A DNA stretch of 64,000 nt from Rhizobium sp. (GCA_019739215.1 JAHHDR010000002.1:124001-188000), one strand, 5' to 3'; positions 1 through 8,329 are shown, counted from the first letter of the stretch. Numbers and translations are program-made. Notes: generated by a model from the sequence alone, not told the origin.

Positions 1-434
1 AGCGCCGGCTTGTAGGCCGTCGACATCGCACGATTGGCGCGGGCGACCTTGTCCGGATCCTGGCTCGAGAGCAGCATCGGGTTGTCGCCGGAGATGGCAA
101 GCCGGGCCGAACCGTTGGCATAGGCCTCGGCCATGCCCTTGTAGAGCCAGCCGGCAGCGCGATCGAAGGTGGAATCTTCCGCATGCTGATAGCGCATCAG
201 GGTCGTCGCCTCGTCATTGTAGAACGTGGTGACGAGCCCGCCGCCGGCGAGATAGGCATGCTTGGTGATCAGCCGGACCAGCGGCATCGCCGCCAGTGGC
301 GCGGTCAGCACCAGCTCCTGGCCCTTCTGCAGGTCGAGGCCGATCTTCACCGCCACCTCGGCGAGCTTTTCCAGCTTCTCCATGTCGACGGCGCCTGCCG
401 GCATCGCGGCCGCCTGGTTTTCCTTCATATCCAT
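1..434 (-). CDS. M29-family aminopeptidase (5' part only)
   Basis: The window holds only the first about 145 codons; the gene runs off the left edge. The reading starts MDMKENQAAAMPAG and continues through a segment about loss-free of gaps (LAEVAVKIGLDLQKGQELVL, then TTFYNDEATTLMRYQHA), which resembles the N-terminal domain of thermophilic-type metalloaminopeptidases of peptidase family M29 (AmpS/PepS). Members are cytoplasmic dimetal exopeptidases. The metal ligands lie in the missing C-terminal part, so catalysis cannot be judged. Start chosen at 434, 8-12 nt after an AGGG; an in-frame ATG at 446 is an alternative. It is divergent from coaBC. Family assignment is from recall of the N-terminal pattern. 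Confidence 0.75.
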   Translation of the reverse strand, partial: MDMKENQAAAMPAGAVDMEKLEKLAEVAVKIGLDLQKGQELVLTAPLAAMPLVRLITKHAYLAGGGLVTTFYNDEATTLMRYQHAEDSTFDRAAGWLYKGMAEAYANGSARLAISGDNPMLLSSQDPDKVARANRAMSTAYKPA

Positions 435-581
435 TGATGTCACCATCCCTTTCGTCTTGTCGCCCTGTCTTCACCGATTTGACGGGTTTTGTGAAGGCGC
501 CTGGGCTTGCGCTGCGCATTGCGCCGAATGCTCGTGTCCACTATTTGTCGGAATGCGGCGGAAAAGGGGACGTGGGTTGGC

Positions 582-1790
582 ATGACTTTGAAGGACAAGC
601 GGATTCTCCTGATCATCGCCGGCGGCATTGCCGCCTACAAGAGCCTGGACCTGATCCGCCGGCTCCGGGAACGCGGCGCCGTGGTGATCCCCGTCATGAC
701 CAGGGCCGCCGAGGAATTCGTCACCCAGCTCGCCGTCGGCGCGCTGGCGGCCCACAAGGTCCACACCGATCTGTTCTCCCGCGAGGATGAGATCGATGTT
801 GGTCATATCCGGCTGGCGCGTGATTGCGACCTCGTGCTGGTCGCGCCCGCCACGGCAGACCTGATGGGCAAGATGGCCAACGGCCTCGCCAATGACCTCG
901 CCTCTACCATCCTGCTTGCGACCGACCGGCCGGTGCTCATGGCGCCGGCGATGAACCCGAAAATGTGGTCGAACCTGGCCGTCAGCCGCAATGCCTCGCA
1001 GCTGCTGAGCGACGGCGTCCGCTGCATCGGCCCGATGCGCGGCGAGATGGCCGAAGGCGGCGAGGCCGGTACTGGGCGCATGGCCGAGCCGCTGGAGATC
1101 GTCGCCGAGGTCGAAAAGCTGCTCGATACCGCGTCGAAGCCGCTCGCCGGCCGCAAGGCGATCGTCACGTCGGGGCCGACCCATGAGCCGATCGACCCGG
1201 TGCGCTATATCGCCAACCGGTCGTCCGGCACGCAGGGCCATGCCATCGCAGCCGCCCTCGCCAGGGCGGGGGCCGATGTGACGCTGGTCTCCGGGCCGGT
1301 CACGCTTGCCGATCCCGCGGGCGTCAAGGTCATCCATATCGAGCGCGCGGAGGAGATGCGCGATGCGGTGCTCGCCGAACTGCCAGCCGACATCGCCGTG
1401 ATGGTCGCTGCCGTCGCCGACTGGCGCGTCGCCTCCGCGTCCGGCGAGAAGATCAAGAAATCCGCCGATGGTTCTGTGCCAATTCTCCAGTTTGCCGAAA
1501 ACCCCGATATCCTCAAGACGGTCGGCCATCACGAGAAGCGGCCGAAGCTGGTGATCGGCTTTGCCGCCGAAACCAATGATATCGAGACCAATGCCCGCGC
1601 CAAGCTCGACCGCAAGGGCGCCGACCTGATCGTCGCCAACGACGTCTCGCCCGAGACGGGCATCATGGGCGGCAAGCGCAACACCGTGACGATCGTCAGC
1701 CGCGACGGCATCGAGCGTTGGCCGGAGATGTCGAAAGACGATGTGGCGCAGAAGCTGGTGGCGGTGATCGCCGAAAAGCTCCTGGGCTGA
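582..1790 (+). CDS. coaBC: Bifunctional phosphopantothenoylcysteine decarboxylase / phosphopantothenate-cysteine ligase
   Basis: Cytoplasmic enzyme of coenzyme A synthesis: CoaB joins cysteine to 4'-phosphopantothenate using CTP, CoaC (a flavoprotein) decarboxylates the product. The N-terminal half shows the CoaC flavin fold start GGIAAYKSLDLIRRL, the PAMNPKMW motif, and the cysteine-containing loop GVRCIGPMRGEMAEG. The C-terminal half shows the CoaB motif SGPTHEPIDPVRYIANRSSG and later the KLDRKGADLIVAND segment. The length, 402 aa, is normal for the fusion. I start at ATG 582, 12 nt after AGGGGA; the frame is open upstream to 507 but that extension does not resemble the family. It is monocistronic as far as seen. 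Confidence 0.95.
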   Translation: MTLKDKRILLIIAGGIAAYKSLDLIRRLRERGAVVIPVMTRAAEEFVTQLAVGALAAHKVHTDLFSREDEIDVGHIRLARDCDLVLVAPATADLMGKMANGLANDLASTILLATDRPVLMAPAMNPKMWSNLAVSRNASQLLSDGVRCIGPMRGEMAEGGEAGTGRMAEPLEIVAEVEKLLDTASKPLAGRKAIVTSGPTHEPIDPVRYIANRSSGTQGHAIAAALARAGADVTLVSGPVTLADPAGVKVIHIERAEEMRDAVLAELPADIAVMVAAVADWRVASASGEKIKKSADGSVPILQFAENPDILKTVGHHEKRPKLVIGFAAETNDIETNARAKLDRKGADLIVANDVSPETGIMGGKRNTVTIVSRDGIERWPEMSKDDVAQKLVAVIAEKLLG

Positions 1791-2110
1791 ACGCGCCCGC
1801 GAGGCGCGATTTGACGTATGGTGCGCCAGACATCTGACCGGGTCGGCGAAGCGAAAGGCCGAATCTCATCCAGCGCTGCCGATTCTTGAAGCCTGGAACG
1901 GCGCCCTGTCCGCGATGGGCCGGCAAGGCTGCGTTCCTACTTGCCTGATCTCCATGCCGTAACCACCCGCGCGGGTAGCGCATGTTCCCGATTTTCCGAT
2001 CATCCCTGGCATGAAACGATGATGTGTGCCGTAGCGGACATGCACGCTTGACAGATCGCGATCCTGCAGATATTTAACAGTTGTGTTAATTAACAATTTG
2101 GTTAAATAAA
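1791..2110. other. Intergenic region coaBC-arsR
   Basis: This 320-nt stretch has no convincing coding frame. A 76-codon open frame on the minus strand (1866-2096) lacks a ribosome site and family resemblance. The right end turns AT-rich and carries two inverted repeats immediately before the arsR start (separate entry). The rest shows nothing I can assign. Confidence 0.6.
2074..2105 (+). promoter_or_regulatory. Two tandem inverted repeats, likely ArsR operator
   Basis: Positions 2074-2089 read TTAACA-GTTG-TGTTAA, a perfect 6-bp inverted repeat with a 4-nt spacer. Positions 2090-2105 read TTAAC-AATTTG-GTTAA, a 5-bp inverted repeat. The two sites start exactly 16 bp apart and end 5 nt before the arsR ATG at 2111. 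Autorepression through a dyad at the promoter is usual for ArsR-family genes; binding here is inferred. Confidence 0.6.
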
Positions 2111-2452
2111 ATGGATCGATTGACCGAGACCTTTGCCGCCCTCGCCGATCCGACGCGCCGCGCGATCGTGATGCGCCTCGCCGATGGTGAGGCGACCGTC
2201 AACGAGCTTGCAGCACCATTCGACATCAGCCTTCCCGCCATCTCGCGACATCTCAAAGTTCTCGAATCGGCGGGACTTATCGCCCGTGGCCGGTCCGGGC
2301 AGTTGCGTCCCTGCCGGATCGAGGCAGGTCCGCTGAAGGAGATCGCCGATTGGGTCGAGCGATATCGCGGCTTCTGGGACCAGAGCTTCGATCGCCTGGA
2401 TACCTACCTCTCCAAGCTAAAGGAAAAAGACGATGCCAATTCCGACACCTGA
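2111..2452 (+). CDS. ArsR-family transcriptional regulator
   Basis: A 113-aa winged helix-turn-helix repressor. The pattern FAALADPTRRAIVMRLADGE followed by ATVNELAAPFDISLPAISRH and a recognition helix ending HLKVLESAGLI is typical. No cysteine metal-site motif (ELCVCDL) is present, so this belongs to the non-metal ArsR branch that often precedes SRPBCC/AHSA1 genes. The 3' end overlaps the next gene by 20 nt, so the two are co-translated. There is no clear Shine-Dalgarno sequence before ATG 2111 and the AT-rich dyads sit almost on the start, so a leaderless or very short-leader mRNA is possible. The ligand is unknown. Confidence 0.9.
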   Translation: MDRLTETFAALADPTRRAIVMRLADGEATVNELAAPFDISLPAISRHLKVLESAGLIARGRSGQLRPCRIEAGPLKEIADWVERYRGFWDQSFDRLDTYLSKLKEKDDANSDT

Positions 2453-2909
2453 ATATCAGCAGAGACCCGAGCTGCTCATCGAGCGATCCTTTGCGGCCCC
2501 CCGCGATGCCGTGTTCAAAGCCTGGACGGACCCGGAATGCATGGCGCAATGGGCCGGCCCGAAGGACTTCGTCGCGCGGGGCGATCAGCTTGATCTGCGT
2601 CCCGGCGGCATTCATCGGGCGTGCCTCATTGCTCCCAACGGCGACGAGCACTGGGTGAGTGGCACGTATATTGAAATTGAACCGCCACGCCGGCTCGTCT
2701 TCACCCATGCCTGGGAACGGGCAAATGGGCAACGCAGTCCCGAAACAGTCGTCACATTGGAATTCACCGACATGGGTGACGTCACGCATATGCGGTTCCA
2801 TCAGGCGTTCTTCGACAGCTTTGAATCGCGCGACGGTCACGAAGGCGGCTGGTCGGAAAGCTTCGATCGATTGCAGCGTTTCGTCGAGCATGACGTCTTC
2901 GGGAGCTGA
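2433..2909 (+). CDS. SRPBCC / AHSA1-domain protein
   Basis: A 158-aa protein of the START-like SRPBCC fold. Typical features are the opening IERSFAAPRDAVFKAWTDPE, the core GPKDF...DLRPGG, the strand YIEIEPPRRLVFTHAW, and a helix at the C-terminus containing GHEGGWSESFDRLQRFV. Such proteins bind hydrophobic ligands in a cavity; an enzyme activity is not established. The start ATG 2433 has AAGGAAAAAG upstream, inside arsR. Pairing with an ArsR gene is a common arrangement, so the regulator probably controls this gene and the GST gene 4 nt further on. The function is inferred only. Confidence 0.85.
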   Translation: MPIPTPEYQQRPELLIERSFAAPRDAVFKAWTDPECMAQWAGPKDFVARGDQLDLRPGGIHRACLIAPNGDEHWVSGTYIEIEPPRRLVFTHAWERANGQRSPETVVTLEFTDMGDVTHMRFHQAFFDSFESRDGHEGGWSESFDRLQRFVEHDVFGS

Positions 2910-2913
2910 ACCA

Positions 2914-3522
2914 GTGGCCAAGCTCTATTACTGCGAGACTCTCAATCCACGAAAAGCCTGTGCGGCGGCCCGCTTTGTCAATGCGGATGTCGAGTTCGTC
3001 CGGATCGATCTCGGCCGCGGCGAGCAGAGGACGGCGGAATTCCTGGCCATCAACCCCAATGGCAAGGTTCCTGCCCTGCAGGTTGGCGAGCGGACGCTCT
3101 GGGAAGCGAATGCCATCATGTGCCATCTCTCAGACAGTGTCGGTTCGGACTTCTGGCCGCATGATGACCGCCAGATCGACATCATTCGTTGGTTGAGCTG
3201 GGATGCGAGCCATTTCACGCATCACGGCGCGACGCTCTGGTTCGAGAACGAAGTCAAGCCGCTCTTCGGCGATACGCCAAACGAAACGATCGTGAGGAAT
3301 GCCGAAGACGGTTTCAGGCAGTTTGCCCGCGTGCTGGACGACCATCTTGCGGATCGCCGGTATGTCGTCGCGCAGAGCGTGAGTGTCGCCGATTTCGCCT
3401 TGGCGGCCGCGTTGCCCTATGCGATCACATCGCGGCTGCCGCTGGACGAATTCACGCATATCCGGCGATGGCACGATCGCCTGAACGAGCTTGAGGCGTG
3501 GCGCGAACCATTTCCAGGCTGA
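2914..3522 (+). CDS. Glutathione S-transferase family protein
   Basis: A 202-aa cytosolic GST-like protein. The N-terminal thioredoxin-fold domain includes the cis-proline strand NPNGKVPALQV and the glutathione gamma-Glu contact region ANAIMCHLSD; the C-terminal helical domain contains the N-capping region SVADFALAAALPYA. It starts with GTG at 2914, preceded by GGGAG; the frame is open much further upstream inside the SRPBCC gene but that is a shadow. It is the third gene of the arsR-SRPBCC-GST set, 4 nt after the second. The substrate is unknown. It is the first of four GST genes in this window. Confidence 0.88.
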   Translation: MAKLYYCETLNPRKACAAARFVNADVEFVRIDLGRGEQRTAEFLAINPNGKVPALQVGERTLWEANAIMCHLSDSVGSDFWPHDDRQIDIIRWLSWDASHFTHHGATLWFENEVKPLFGDTPNETIVRNAEDGFRQFARVLDDHLADRRYVVAQSVSVADFALAAALPYAITSRLPLDEFTHIRRWHDRLNELEAWREPFPG

Positions 3523-3598
3523 CGGGGCCGGGCATGTGCCTGCGTCGGGTTCGAGACGGGACTGGCAGAGTGTGCCGAGCGCAGCGGCGCGCCTTGTG

Positions 3599-4420
3599 CT
3601 ACATCGCTGCCATCAGGACCTTTTCAGGCGTCATGGGCATGATCGTGTCGGTCTCGAAGACCGAGACATCGAGCCCGTCCGGGCCGAGCATGACCGCGCT
3701 GCGGTCCGGGATGCTCAGCCAGTTCTCCCGGTTGTGGTCGAGCGGTTCGGAGACCAGGCAGTAGCCTCCGCCTGTTCCCATCGGGCTGGCATAGAGCGTC
3801 GGAGCCACTTCATTGGTGGCGTAGCGGACGGCATAGAGGCGACGGCCGTCGGAGAAGGCGGCGGTGAAGCGCACGTCGGCACCGAGGCCGAAATGGATCG
3901 ACAGCCGCTCGATGAAGGAGATCGCCTCGCGCATCGCGAAGAGCGGGGCGTTCTCGAGCCCGAAATGCAGCGCCAGCAGGAAGATCAGTTCCGAGTCCGT
4001 GGTTCCAGTCCGGGCGGCATAGAGCGCATCCGGCAGCATGGTCTCGAGCGGCCGGCGCAGGCGCTCGAAGTTCTCGATCTGGCCGTTGTGCATGAAGGAC
4101 CAGCGTCCGTGGACGAAGGGATGGCAGTTGTCCCGCCGCGTACCGCCCGAGGTCGCGGCGCGGACATGGGCGAGAAAAAGCGGCGAGCGGATCTGGCGGG
4201 CGATGCTCTTGAGGTTGCAGTCAGACCACGCCGGGAGCACGTCGCGATAGAGGCCGGGCGTCTCGCGCTCGCCATACCAGGCGATGCCGAATCCGTCTCC
4301 ATTGGTGGCGGTGCGTGCTTCGACGGCGGAGTGCGACTGGGCAATCAGCGAATGCGCCGGGGAGGACACGATGTCCTCGAGGAAAAGCGGTTCCCCGCAA
4401 TAGGCGGCCCAGCGGCACAT
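3599..4420 (-). CDS. Class II glutamine amidotransferase (YafJ/EgtC-like)
   Basis: A 273-aa protein with an N-terminal nucleophile glutaminase domain. Cys2 follows the initiator Met (MCRWAAYCGEP), the glutamine-binding region HVRAATSG is present near residue 100, and the loop FMHNGQIENF and the TTDSELIFLLAL helix follow. Such proteins hydrolyse glutamine and pass ammonia to an acceptor, or are gamma-glutamyl hydrolases as in EgtC of ergothioneine synthesis; the acceptor here cannot be read. It is divergent from the pirin gene and convergent with the GST gene. A truncated relative lies at 20506-21105. Confidence 0.88.
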   Translation of the reverse strand: MCRWAAYCGEPLFLEDIVSSPAHSLIAQSHSAVEARTATNGDGFGIAWYGERETPGLYRDVLPAWSDCNLKSIARQIRSPLFLAHVRAATSGGTRRDNCHPFVHGRWSFMHNGQIENFERLRRPLETMLPDALYAARTGTTDSELIFLLALHFGLENAPLFAMREAISFIERLSIHFGLGADVRFTAAFSDGRRLYAVRYATNEVAPTLYASPMGTGGGYCLVSEPLDHNRENWLSIPDRSAVMLGPDGLDVSVFETDTIMPMTPEKVLMAAM

Positions 4421-4601
4421 GGAGAGATCCTGAATGCGACAGATATCCGTATCTTCGTCCTCCTATGGTAAAGGAAGCCTTAATGATCCCTCTGCGGGCA
4501 TCGTTCACGAATTCGACCAATAGTGTTCGCTGTCGCAGATCTTTCGTTGACGACGCGAGGGTCTATATTCGGGTCAAGTTGAATTTTCGGAGGAAGCCGG
4601 A

Positions 4602-5513
4602 ATGTCGATCCGCCCTGTCAAGCATGAATCCAAGGCCCAGCCGACCCGCGAGGGCGCGGGCGTCCATCTCCATCGTGTCTTCGGCTTTGGTGATCCTGAT
4701 CTCACCGATCCCTTCCTGATGATGGATGATTTCCGCAACGACAATCCGGCTCAGTACAATCGCGGCTTTCCCTGGCATCCGCATCGCGGCATCGAGACCA
4801 TCACCTATGTTCTGGCCGGCACGGTGGAGCATGGCGACAGCCTGGGCAATCGCGGCCTGCTCGGCGCCGGCGACGTGCAGTGGATGACCGCGGGCCGCGG
4901 CATCATGCACCAGGAAATGCCGAAGGGCGATTTTGCGGGCCGCATGCATGGCTTCCAGCTCTGGGCCAACCTGCCCTCGTCGCTCAAGATGACCGCCCCG
5001 CGCTACCAGGACGTCAAGGCCGCCGATATCCCTGTCGTCGTCGATGACGACGGCACGGCGGTCCGCATCGTCACCGGCGAATTCTGGGGCAGGACCGGTC
5101 CCGTCGACGGTATCGCGGCCGAGCCGGTCTATCTCGACATCTCGGTTCCGCCGAGCAAGCGCAAGACCTTCAAGGTCGATACCTATCGCAAGGCCTTCGC
5201 CTATATCTTCGCCGGCTCTGGCACGTTCCGCGATGCCTCCACGCCGATCGGGGTGCGGGTGGAGAAGGAAGTCAACGGCGAGGAGCTCAACATCCGCGAC
5301 CTCTCCGGCAACCGCACGCTCGTTGTCTTCGACACCGGTGACGCGGTGACGGTGCAGGCGGGCGACGAAGGCATCCGCTTTCTGCTGGTTTCGGGCAAGC
5401 CGATCGAGGAGCCCGTCGCCTGGCATGGGCCGATCGTGATGAACACGCGCGAGGAACTGATGCAGGCCATGAAGGATCTGCAGAACGGGACGTTCATCCA
5501 GGCGGCGCATTAG
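4602..5513 (+). CDS. Pirin family protein
   Basis: A 303-aa bicupin. The N-terminal cupin carries the metal-binding His motif FPWHPHRGIETITYVLAG with further His (VEHGDS), then the pirin signature DVQWMTAGRGIMHQEMP and a Glu/His pair for Fe binding. The C-terminal cupin domain (about residues 175-290) is the usual shorter pirin_C domain. Bacterial pirins bind iron and some have quercetinase activity; others act on redox sensing. Start ATG 4602 has GGAGGAAG upstream. Transcribed alone; the upstream gap is shared with the divergent amidotransferase gene. Function beyond metal binding is not established. Confidence 0.92.
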   Translation: MSIRPVKHESKAQPTREGAGVHLHRVFGFGDPDLTDPFLMMDDFRNDNPAQYNRGFPWHPHRGIETITYVLAGTVEHGDSLGNRGLLGAGDVQWMTAGRGIMHQEMPKGDFAGRMHGFQLWANLPSSLKMTAPRYQDVKAADIPVVVDDDGTAVRIVTGEFWGRTGPVDGIAAEPVYLDISVPPSKRKTFKVDTYRKAFAYIFAGSGTFRDASTPIGVRVEKEVNGEELNIRDLSGNRTLVVFDTGDAVTVQAGDEGIRFLLVSGKPIEEPVAWHGPIVMNTREELMQAMKDLQNGTFIQAAH

Positions 5514-5627
5514 CCGGACAGGGCCAGGGCACTCCCCCAACCAGGTGAGCAGGCCATTCCCGCCCTTGCGCCGGTCATGTTTTTCCTGTCCATTCGCGCT
5601 TGCGAATTGGAACAGGGGGCCGTGCCG

Positions 5628-6005
5628 ATGCAGTTCAGGAACGCGATGCGCTTTGCGTCGCTGGTGACCGGGTTCAACGTGCTTGTCCTGGCCAGCATTG
5701 CCGTGGTCGGACTGGTGAACCCGCTCATGATGCTGCCCGTCGGTTCCGTCGCCAACGACGCCGCCTTCACGTTCGCGATCTATGCGGCGGCGCGGAGCAT
5801 TCCGCTCGCGGTCTTCGTGCTCGTCTCGATATTCATGCGTTTCGGCCGCATGCTGACCGTGCTCGGCTTTCTCGCCGGCATCATCCAGTTCGCCGACATG
5901 TGGGTCGGCATCTATGAGGGCGATCTCGGCAAGACGATCGGACCCTTCGCGCTCGGTTGCCTGCAACTCTATGCCGTCTGGGTGCTGCAGCACTCCAAGC
6001 GTTGA
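5628..6005 (+). CDS. Small integral membrane protein, unknown function
   Basis: A 125-aa hydrophobic protein. I see four likely membrane segments: about residues 8-30 (SLVTGFNVLVLASIAVVGLV), 43-62, 66-90 and 103-118, with a short basic C-terminus HSKR. The start at ATG 5628 follows AGGGGG by 9 nt; upstream in-frame codons do not add a segment. I do not recognise the family with certainty; small four-helix proteins of this type are common as hypothetical membrane proteins in rhizobia. It lies 28 nt before a GST gene, so the two may be co-transcribed. Confidence 0.65.
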   Translation: MQFRNAMRFASLVTGFNVLVLASIAVVGLVNPLMMLPVGSVANDAAFTFAIYAAARSIPLAVFVLVSIFMRFGRMLTVLGFLAGIIQFADMWVGIYEGDLGKTIGPFALGCLQLYAVWVLQHSKR

Positions 6006-6032
6006 GACAACTCCACCACCAGGAATGCACCA

Positions 6033-6638
6033 ATGTACAGACTCTATGGATCCTTGGGCACCGGGAGCGCGGCTGTCGAAGCGGCACTTGCCGAAGCCGG
6101 CGCGACCTATGAGGTCGTCACCATCAACACGAAGTCCGATGCGCACCTGACCGCGGAATTTCGTGCGATCAACCCGCGCCAGCAGGTGCCGGCATTGCAG
6201 CTTCCCGACGGCTCGATCATGACCGAGGGCTCGGCGATGCTGCTGCACATCGCCGATGCCCATCCGCAATCCCGGCTCGCGCCGGCGCCGGGCACGCCGG
6301 CGCGCGCCCAGCACGACCGCTGGCTGATCTTCATGGCGGTGAACATCTACGAAGGCGAGCTTCGCCATTTCTATCCCGATCGCTACGCGGACGATGCCGT
6401 ATCGGTGGCCGAAAGAGCGATCGCCTATGTCGACCGGCACTATGCGATCCTCGAGGAGACGATAAAGGGTCCGTTCTTTTTCGGCGACATGCTGACAATG
6501 CTCGACATCTATCTCTGGAACATGGCGACATGGATGGATCCGGAGCGGCTTGCCAGGCATTTCCCCAAAGTCAATGCGCTCATGAATGCGGTCAAGGCGA
6601 GGCCGCTGATCGCACCGATCCATGAGGCCCACGCCTGA
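6033..6638 (+). CDS. Glutathione S-transferase family protein
   Basis: A 201-aa two-domain GST. The N-terminal domain has YGSLGTGSAAVEAALAEAGA, the cis-Pro loop NPRQQVPALQL and the TEGSAMLLHIAD helix that holds the gamma-glutamyl contact. The C-terminal domain contains GDMLTMLDIYLWNM, the usual hydrophobic staple region. The class is not clear; it is closest in pattern to the beta/Nu-like bacterial group. It starts 28 nt after the small membrane protein gene and ends 13 nt before the GFA gene, so 5628-7055 could be one unit; a glutathione link fits GST plus GFA. Confidence 0.88.
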   Translation: MYRLYGSLGTGSAAVEAALAEAGATYEVVTINTKSDAHLTAEFRAINPRQQVPALQLPDGSIMTEGSAMLLHIADAHPQSRLAPAPGTPARAQHDRWLIFMAVNIYEGELRHFYPDRYADDAVSVAERAIAYVDRHYAILEETIKGPFFFGDMLTMLDIYLWNMATWMDPERLARHFPKVNALMNAVKARPLIAPIHEAHA

Positions 6639-6650
6639 GCGGAGCATAGA

Positions 6651-7055
6651 ATGCGGATCGACGGTCAATGTCACTGCGGCCATGTCCGCTACGACGCGGA
6701 GATCGACCCGGGCGACGTGTCGATCTGCCATTGCAGCGATTGCCAGCAACTGACCGGCAGCGCCTATCGGGTGACGGCCGTCACGGCATCGCGGAACATT
6801 CGCCTCACGGCAAATCCGCCCAAGATCTACCGCAAGTTCGGCGACAATGGCCGGCCACGCCTGCAATCCTTCTGCCCCGAATGCGGCTCGCCGCTCTTCA
6901 CCACGGGGGAGGGCGAGGATGCGGCGATCACCGGCATCCGCGTCGGCACCATCAACCAGCGGCGGGATCTCAGGCCGTCGCGACAGATCTGGTGCCGCTC
7001 GGCGCTGGCATGGGTGCATGATCTCGGCAGGATGCCGGGCGTGCCGGGCGATTGA
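6651..7055 (+). CDS. GFA family protein (glutathione-dependent formaldehyde-activating-like, Zn-binding)
   Basis: A 134-aa single-domain protein of the GFA/CENP-V fold. The conserved zinc cysteines are visible as CHCGHVRY near the N-terminus, CHCSDCQ near residue 28-34 and CPECGSPLF near residue 83. Family members bind two zinc ions; the named relative condenses glutathione with formaldehyde, but most members have unknown substrates. ATG 6651 has GGAG upstream. Its position 12 nt after a GST gene supports thiol or aldehyde chemistry as a theme, which is inference. No membrane or signal segment. Confidence 0.87.
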   Translation: MRIDGQCHCGHVRYDAEIDPGDVSICHCSDCQQLTGSAYRVTAVTASRNIRLTANPPKIYRKFGDNGRPRLQSFCPECGSPLFTTGEGEDAAITGIRVGTINQRRDLRPSRQIWCRSALAWVHDLGRMPGVPGD

Positions 7056-7118
7056 ACACTGCTGCCAGGGACTGGCGCGGCCGATCCTAGACTGTCTCCG
7101 TCAGAAGAGGAGACAGCC

Positions 7119-7475
7119 ATGCTCGACCATGTCGGACTGAGAACCACACAATATGCGGAAATGCTGCGTTTCTACGAGGCGGCGCTCGCGCCGCTCGGCT
7201 ATACGAAGACCATGGATGTCGGCGTTGCGGCGGGCCTCGGCCGCAACGGCGAGGTGCCTCTCTGGATCGGCGAGGGTCCCGCCGCATCGTCGGTTCACCT
7301 GGCCATTGCCGCCGCCAGTCGTGACGAGGTCGATGCCTTCTACCAGGCAGCGCTCGCGAACGGCGCGACCGATAACGGCCCGCCGGGTCCGCGCCCGCAT
7401 TATCACGAGACCTATTACGGCGCCTTCGTGCTGGATCCGGACGGCAACAACCTGGAAGCCGTCTGCCACGGCTAA
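7119..7475 (+). CDS. VOC family protein (glyoxalase/dioxygenase superfamily)
   Basis: A 118-aa single vicinal oxygen chelate module. It begins LDHVGLRTTQYAEMLRFYEA with the metal-binding His in strand 1 and ends YYGAFVLDPDGNNLEAVCHG, the C-terminal Glu metal ligand motif. The middle region (SVHLAIAAASRDEVDAFYQA) matches the domain's second helix. Proteins of this size dimerise to form the metal site; members include glyoxalases, dioxygenases and resistance proteins, so substrate is unknown. Start has AGGAGACAG 4-12 nt upstream. Single gene, followed by a hairpin terminator and a convergent GST gene. Confidence 0.85.
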   Translation: MLDHVGLRTTQYAEMLRFYEAALAPLGYTKTMDVGVAAGLGRNGEVPLWIGEGPAASSVHLAIAAASRDEVDAFYQAALANGATDNGPPGPRPHYHETYYGAFVLDPDGNNLEAVCHG

Positions 7476-7477
7476 AG

Positions 7478-7508
7478 GATACCGGCGGCAGGCCGCCGGC
7501 ATCTTTTT
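7478..7508 (+). terminator. Rho-independent terminator after the VOC gene
   Basis: A perfect 7-bp GC stem CCGGCGG/CCGCCGG (7482-7488 and 7493-7499) with the loop CAGG, flanked by GAT/ATC, is followed by TTTTTC. It lies just after the VOC stop codon and reaches the stop of the convergent GST gene. Confidence 0.75.
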
Positions 7509-8215
7509 CAAGCGGCCCTGCCCATTTGTCCGAGAACCTCATCGAGACCGACATGGCCGAGGAAGCCACCGGCGCTGGTTGCTGGCTCGTCATGCTCGAT
7601 CGCGTGGGCGAAGCGGACGGCAGGGTCGTTGAGCATGCGCCGGTAGAGACGGTCGAGCGCCGGATACCGGCTGCGATCCACCACGCGGTGGAAATCGTTC
7701 CAGCGGGCGATTCCCATGAAATAGGCGTCCGCGAGGCTTCTGGCGTCGCCGATCAGCCACTCGTTTTCGCCCAGCAGCATCTCGAGGTCGGCATGCGCCC
7801 GCTCGACCTTGGCGATGCCGTAGTCGCGCAGCGCCGCCTTCGCCGGCTCGGGCATATCATGCTCGATCGTGTGCCAGAGCGGGCTGAAGGCATTGAAGAA
7901 GCTGGTGTTGAGAAATGCCAGCATCTGCTTCAGCCGGTCGTCTTCGGGCGAGCCGGGTTCGAAGCCGAGCCCCCTGTCGACAGTCTTTGCCGCGATGTGG
8001 CCGAGAATGGCCATGCTTTCGCTCAGCAGGCTTCCATCGGGCAGCATCAGGGTGGGCGTTTCGCCGATCGGGTTGATGCGCCTGTAGTCGTCGCCGGAGA
8101 CGACCGCGGGCATGCCGATGCGGCAGAGGTTGTATCTCGCGCCGGACCATTCCAGCGCAACGATGGATCCAAGGGAGCAGCCTTCCGGCACGCCGTAGAA
8201 GAGGGTGAGGGGCAT
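7508..8215 (-). CDS. Glutathione S-transferase family protein
   Basis: A 235-aa GST. The N-terminal domain starts MPLTLFYGVPEGCSLGSIVA, with the cis-Pro loop NPIGETPTLML and the SESMAILGHIA helix. The C-terminal domain includes LIGDARSLADAYFMGIARWN with the conserved Asp N-cap. Start ATG 8215; the same frame stays open far upstream on the minus strand only because of GC-rich codon bias. The divergent LysR gene (8330) shares a 114-nt intergenic gap, a usual arrangement in which the LysR protein controls the neighbour. The tail after about residue 210 is longer than typical. Confidence 0.88.
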   Translation of the reverse strand: MPLTLFYGVPEGCSLGSIVALEWSGARYNLCRIGMPAVVSGDDYRRINPIGETPTLMLPDGSLLSESMAILGHIAAKTVDRGLGFEPGSPEDDRLKQMLAFLNTSFFNAFSPLWHTIEHDMPEPAKAALRDYGIAKVERAHADLEMLLGENEWLIGDARSLADAYFMGIARWNDFHRVVDRSRYPALDRLYRRMLNDPAVRFAHAIEHDEPATSAGGFLGHVGLDEVLGQMGRAA

Positions 8216-8329
8216 TTGAACTTTCCTTGCCTGTTGAATGTTCGTGACCTCGACGGTATGACAGCATGGACACTGGGCGGGTAGGCCTCGAATTCTGATC
8301 TCTGGGTCCACAGGCATGGACGATGAAGC

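Noticed and set aside
2074..2105. CtrA-type sites before arsR
   Set aside because: The TTAA pairs are separated by eight nucleotides rather than seven, and symmetry as dyads explains the sequence better.
4563..7019. An 818-codon open frame on the minus strand
   Set aside because: It is antisense to pirin, membrane protein, GST and GFA genes, all of which have family motifs; the minus frame has none.
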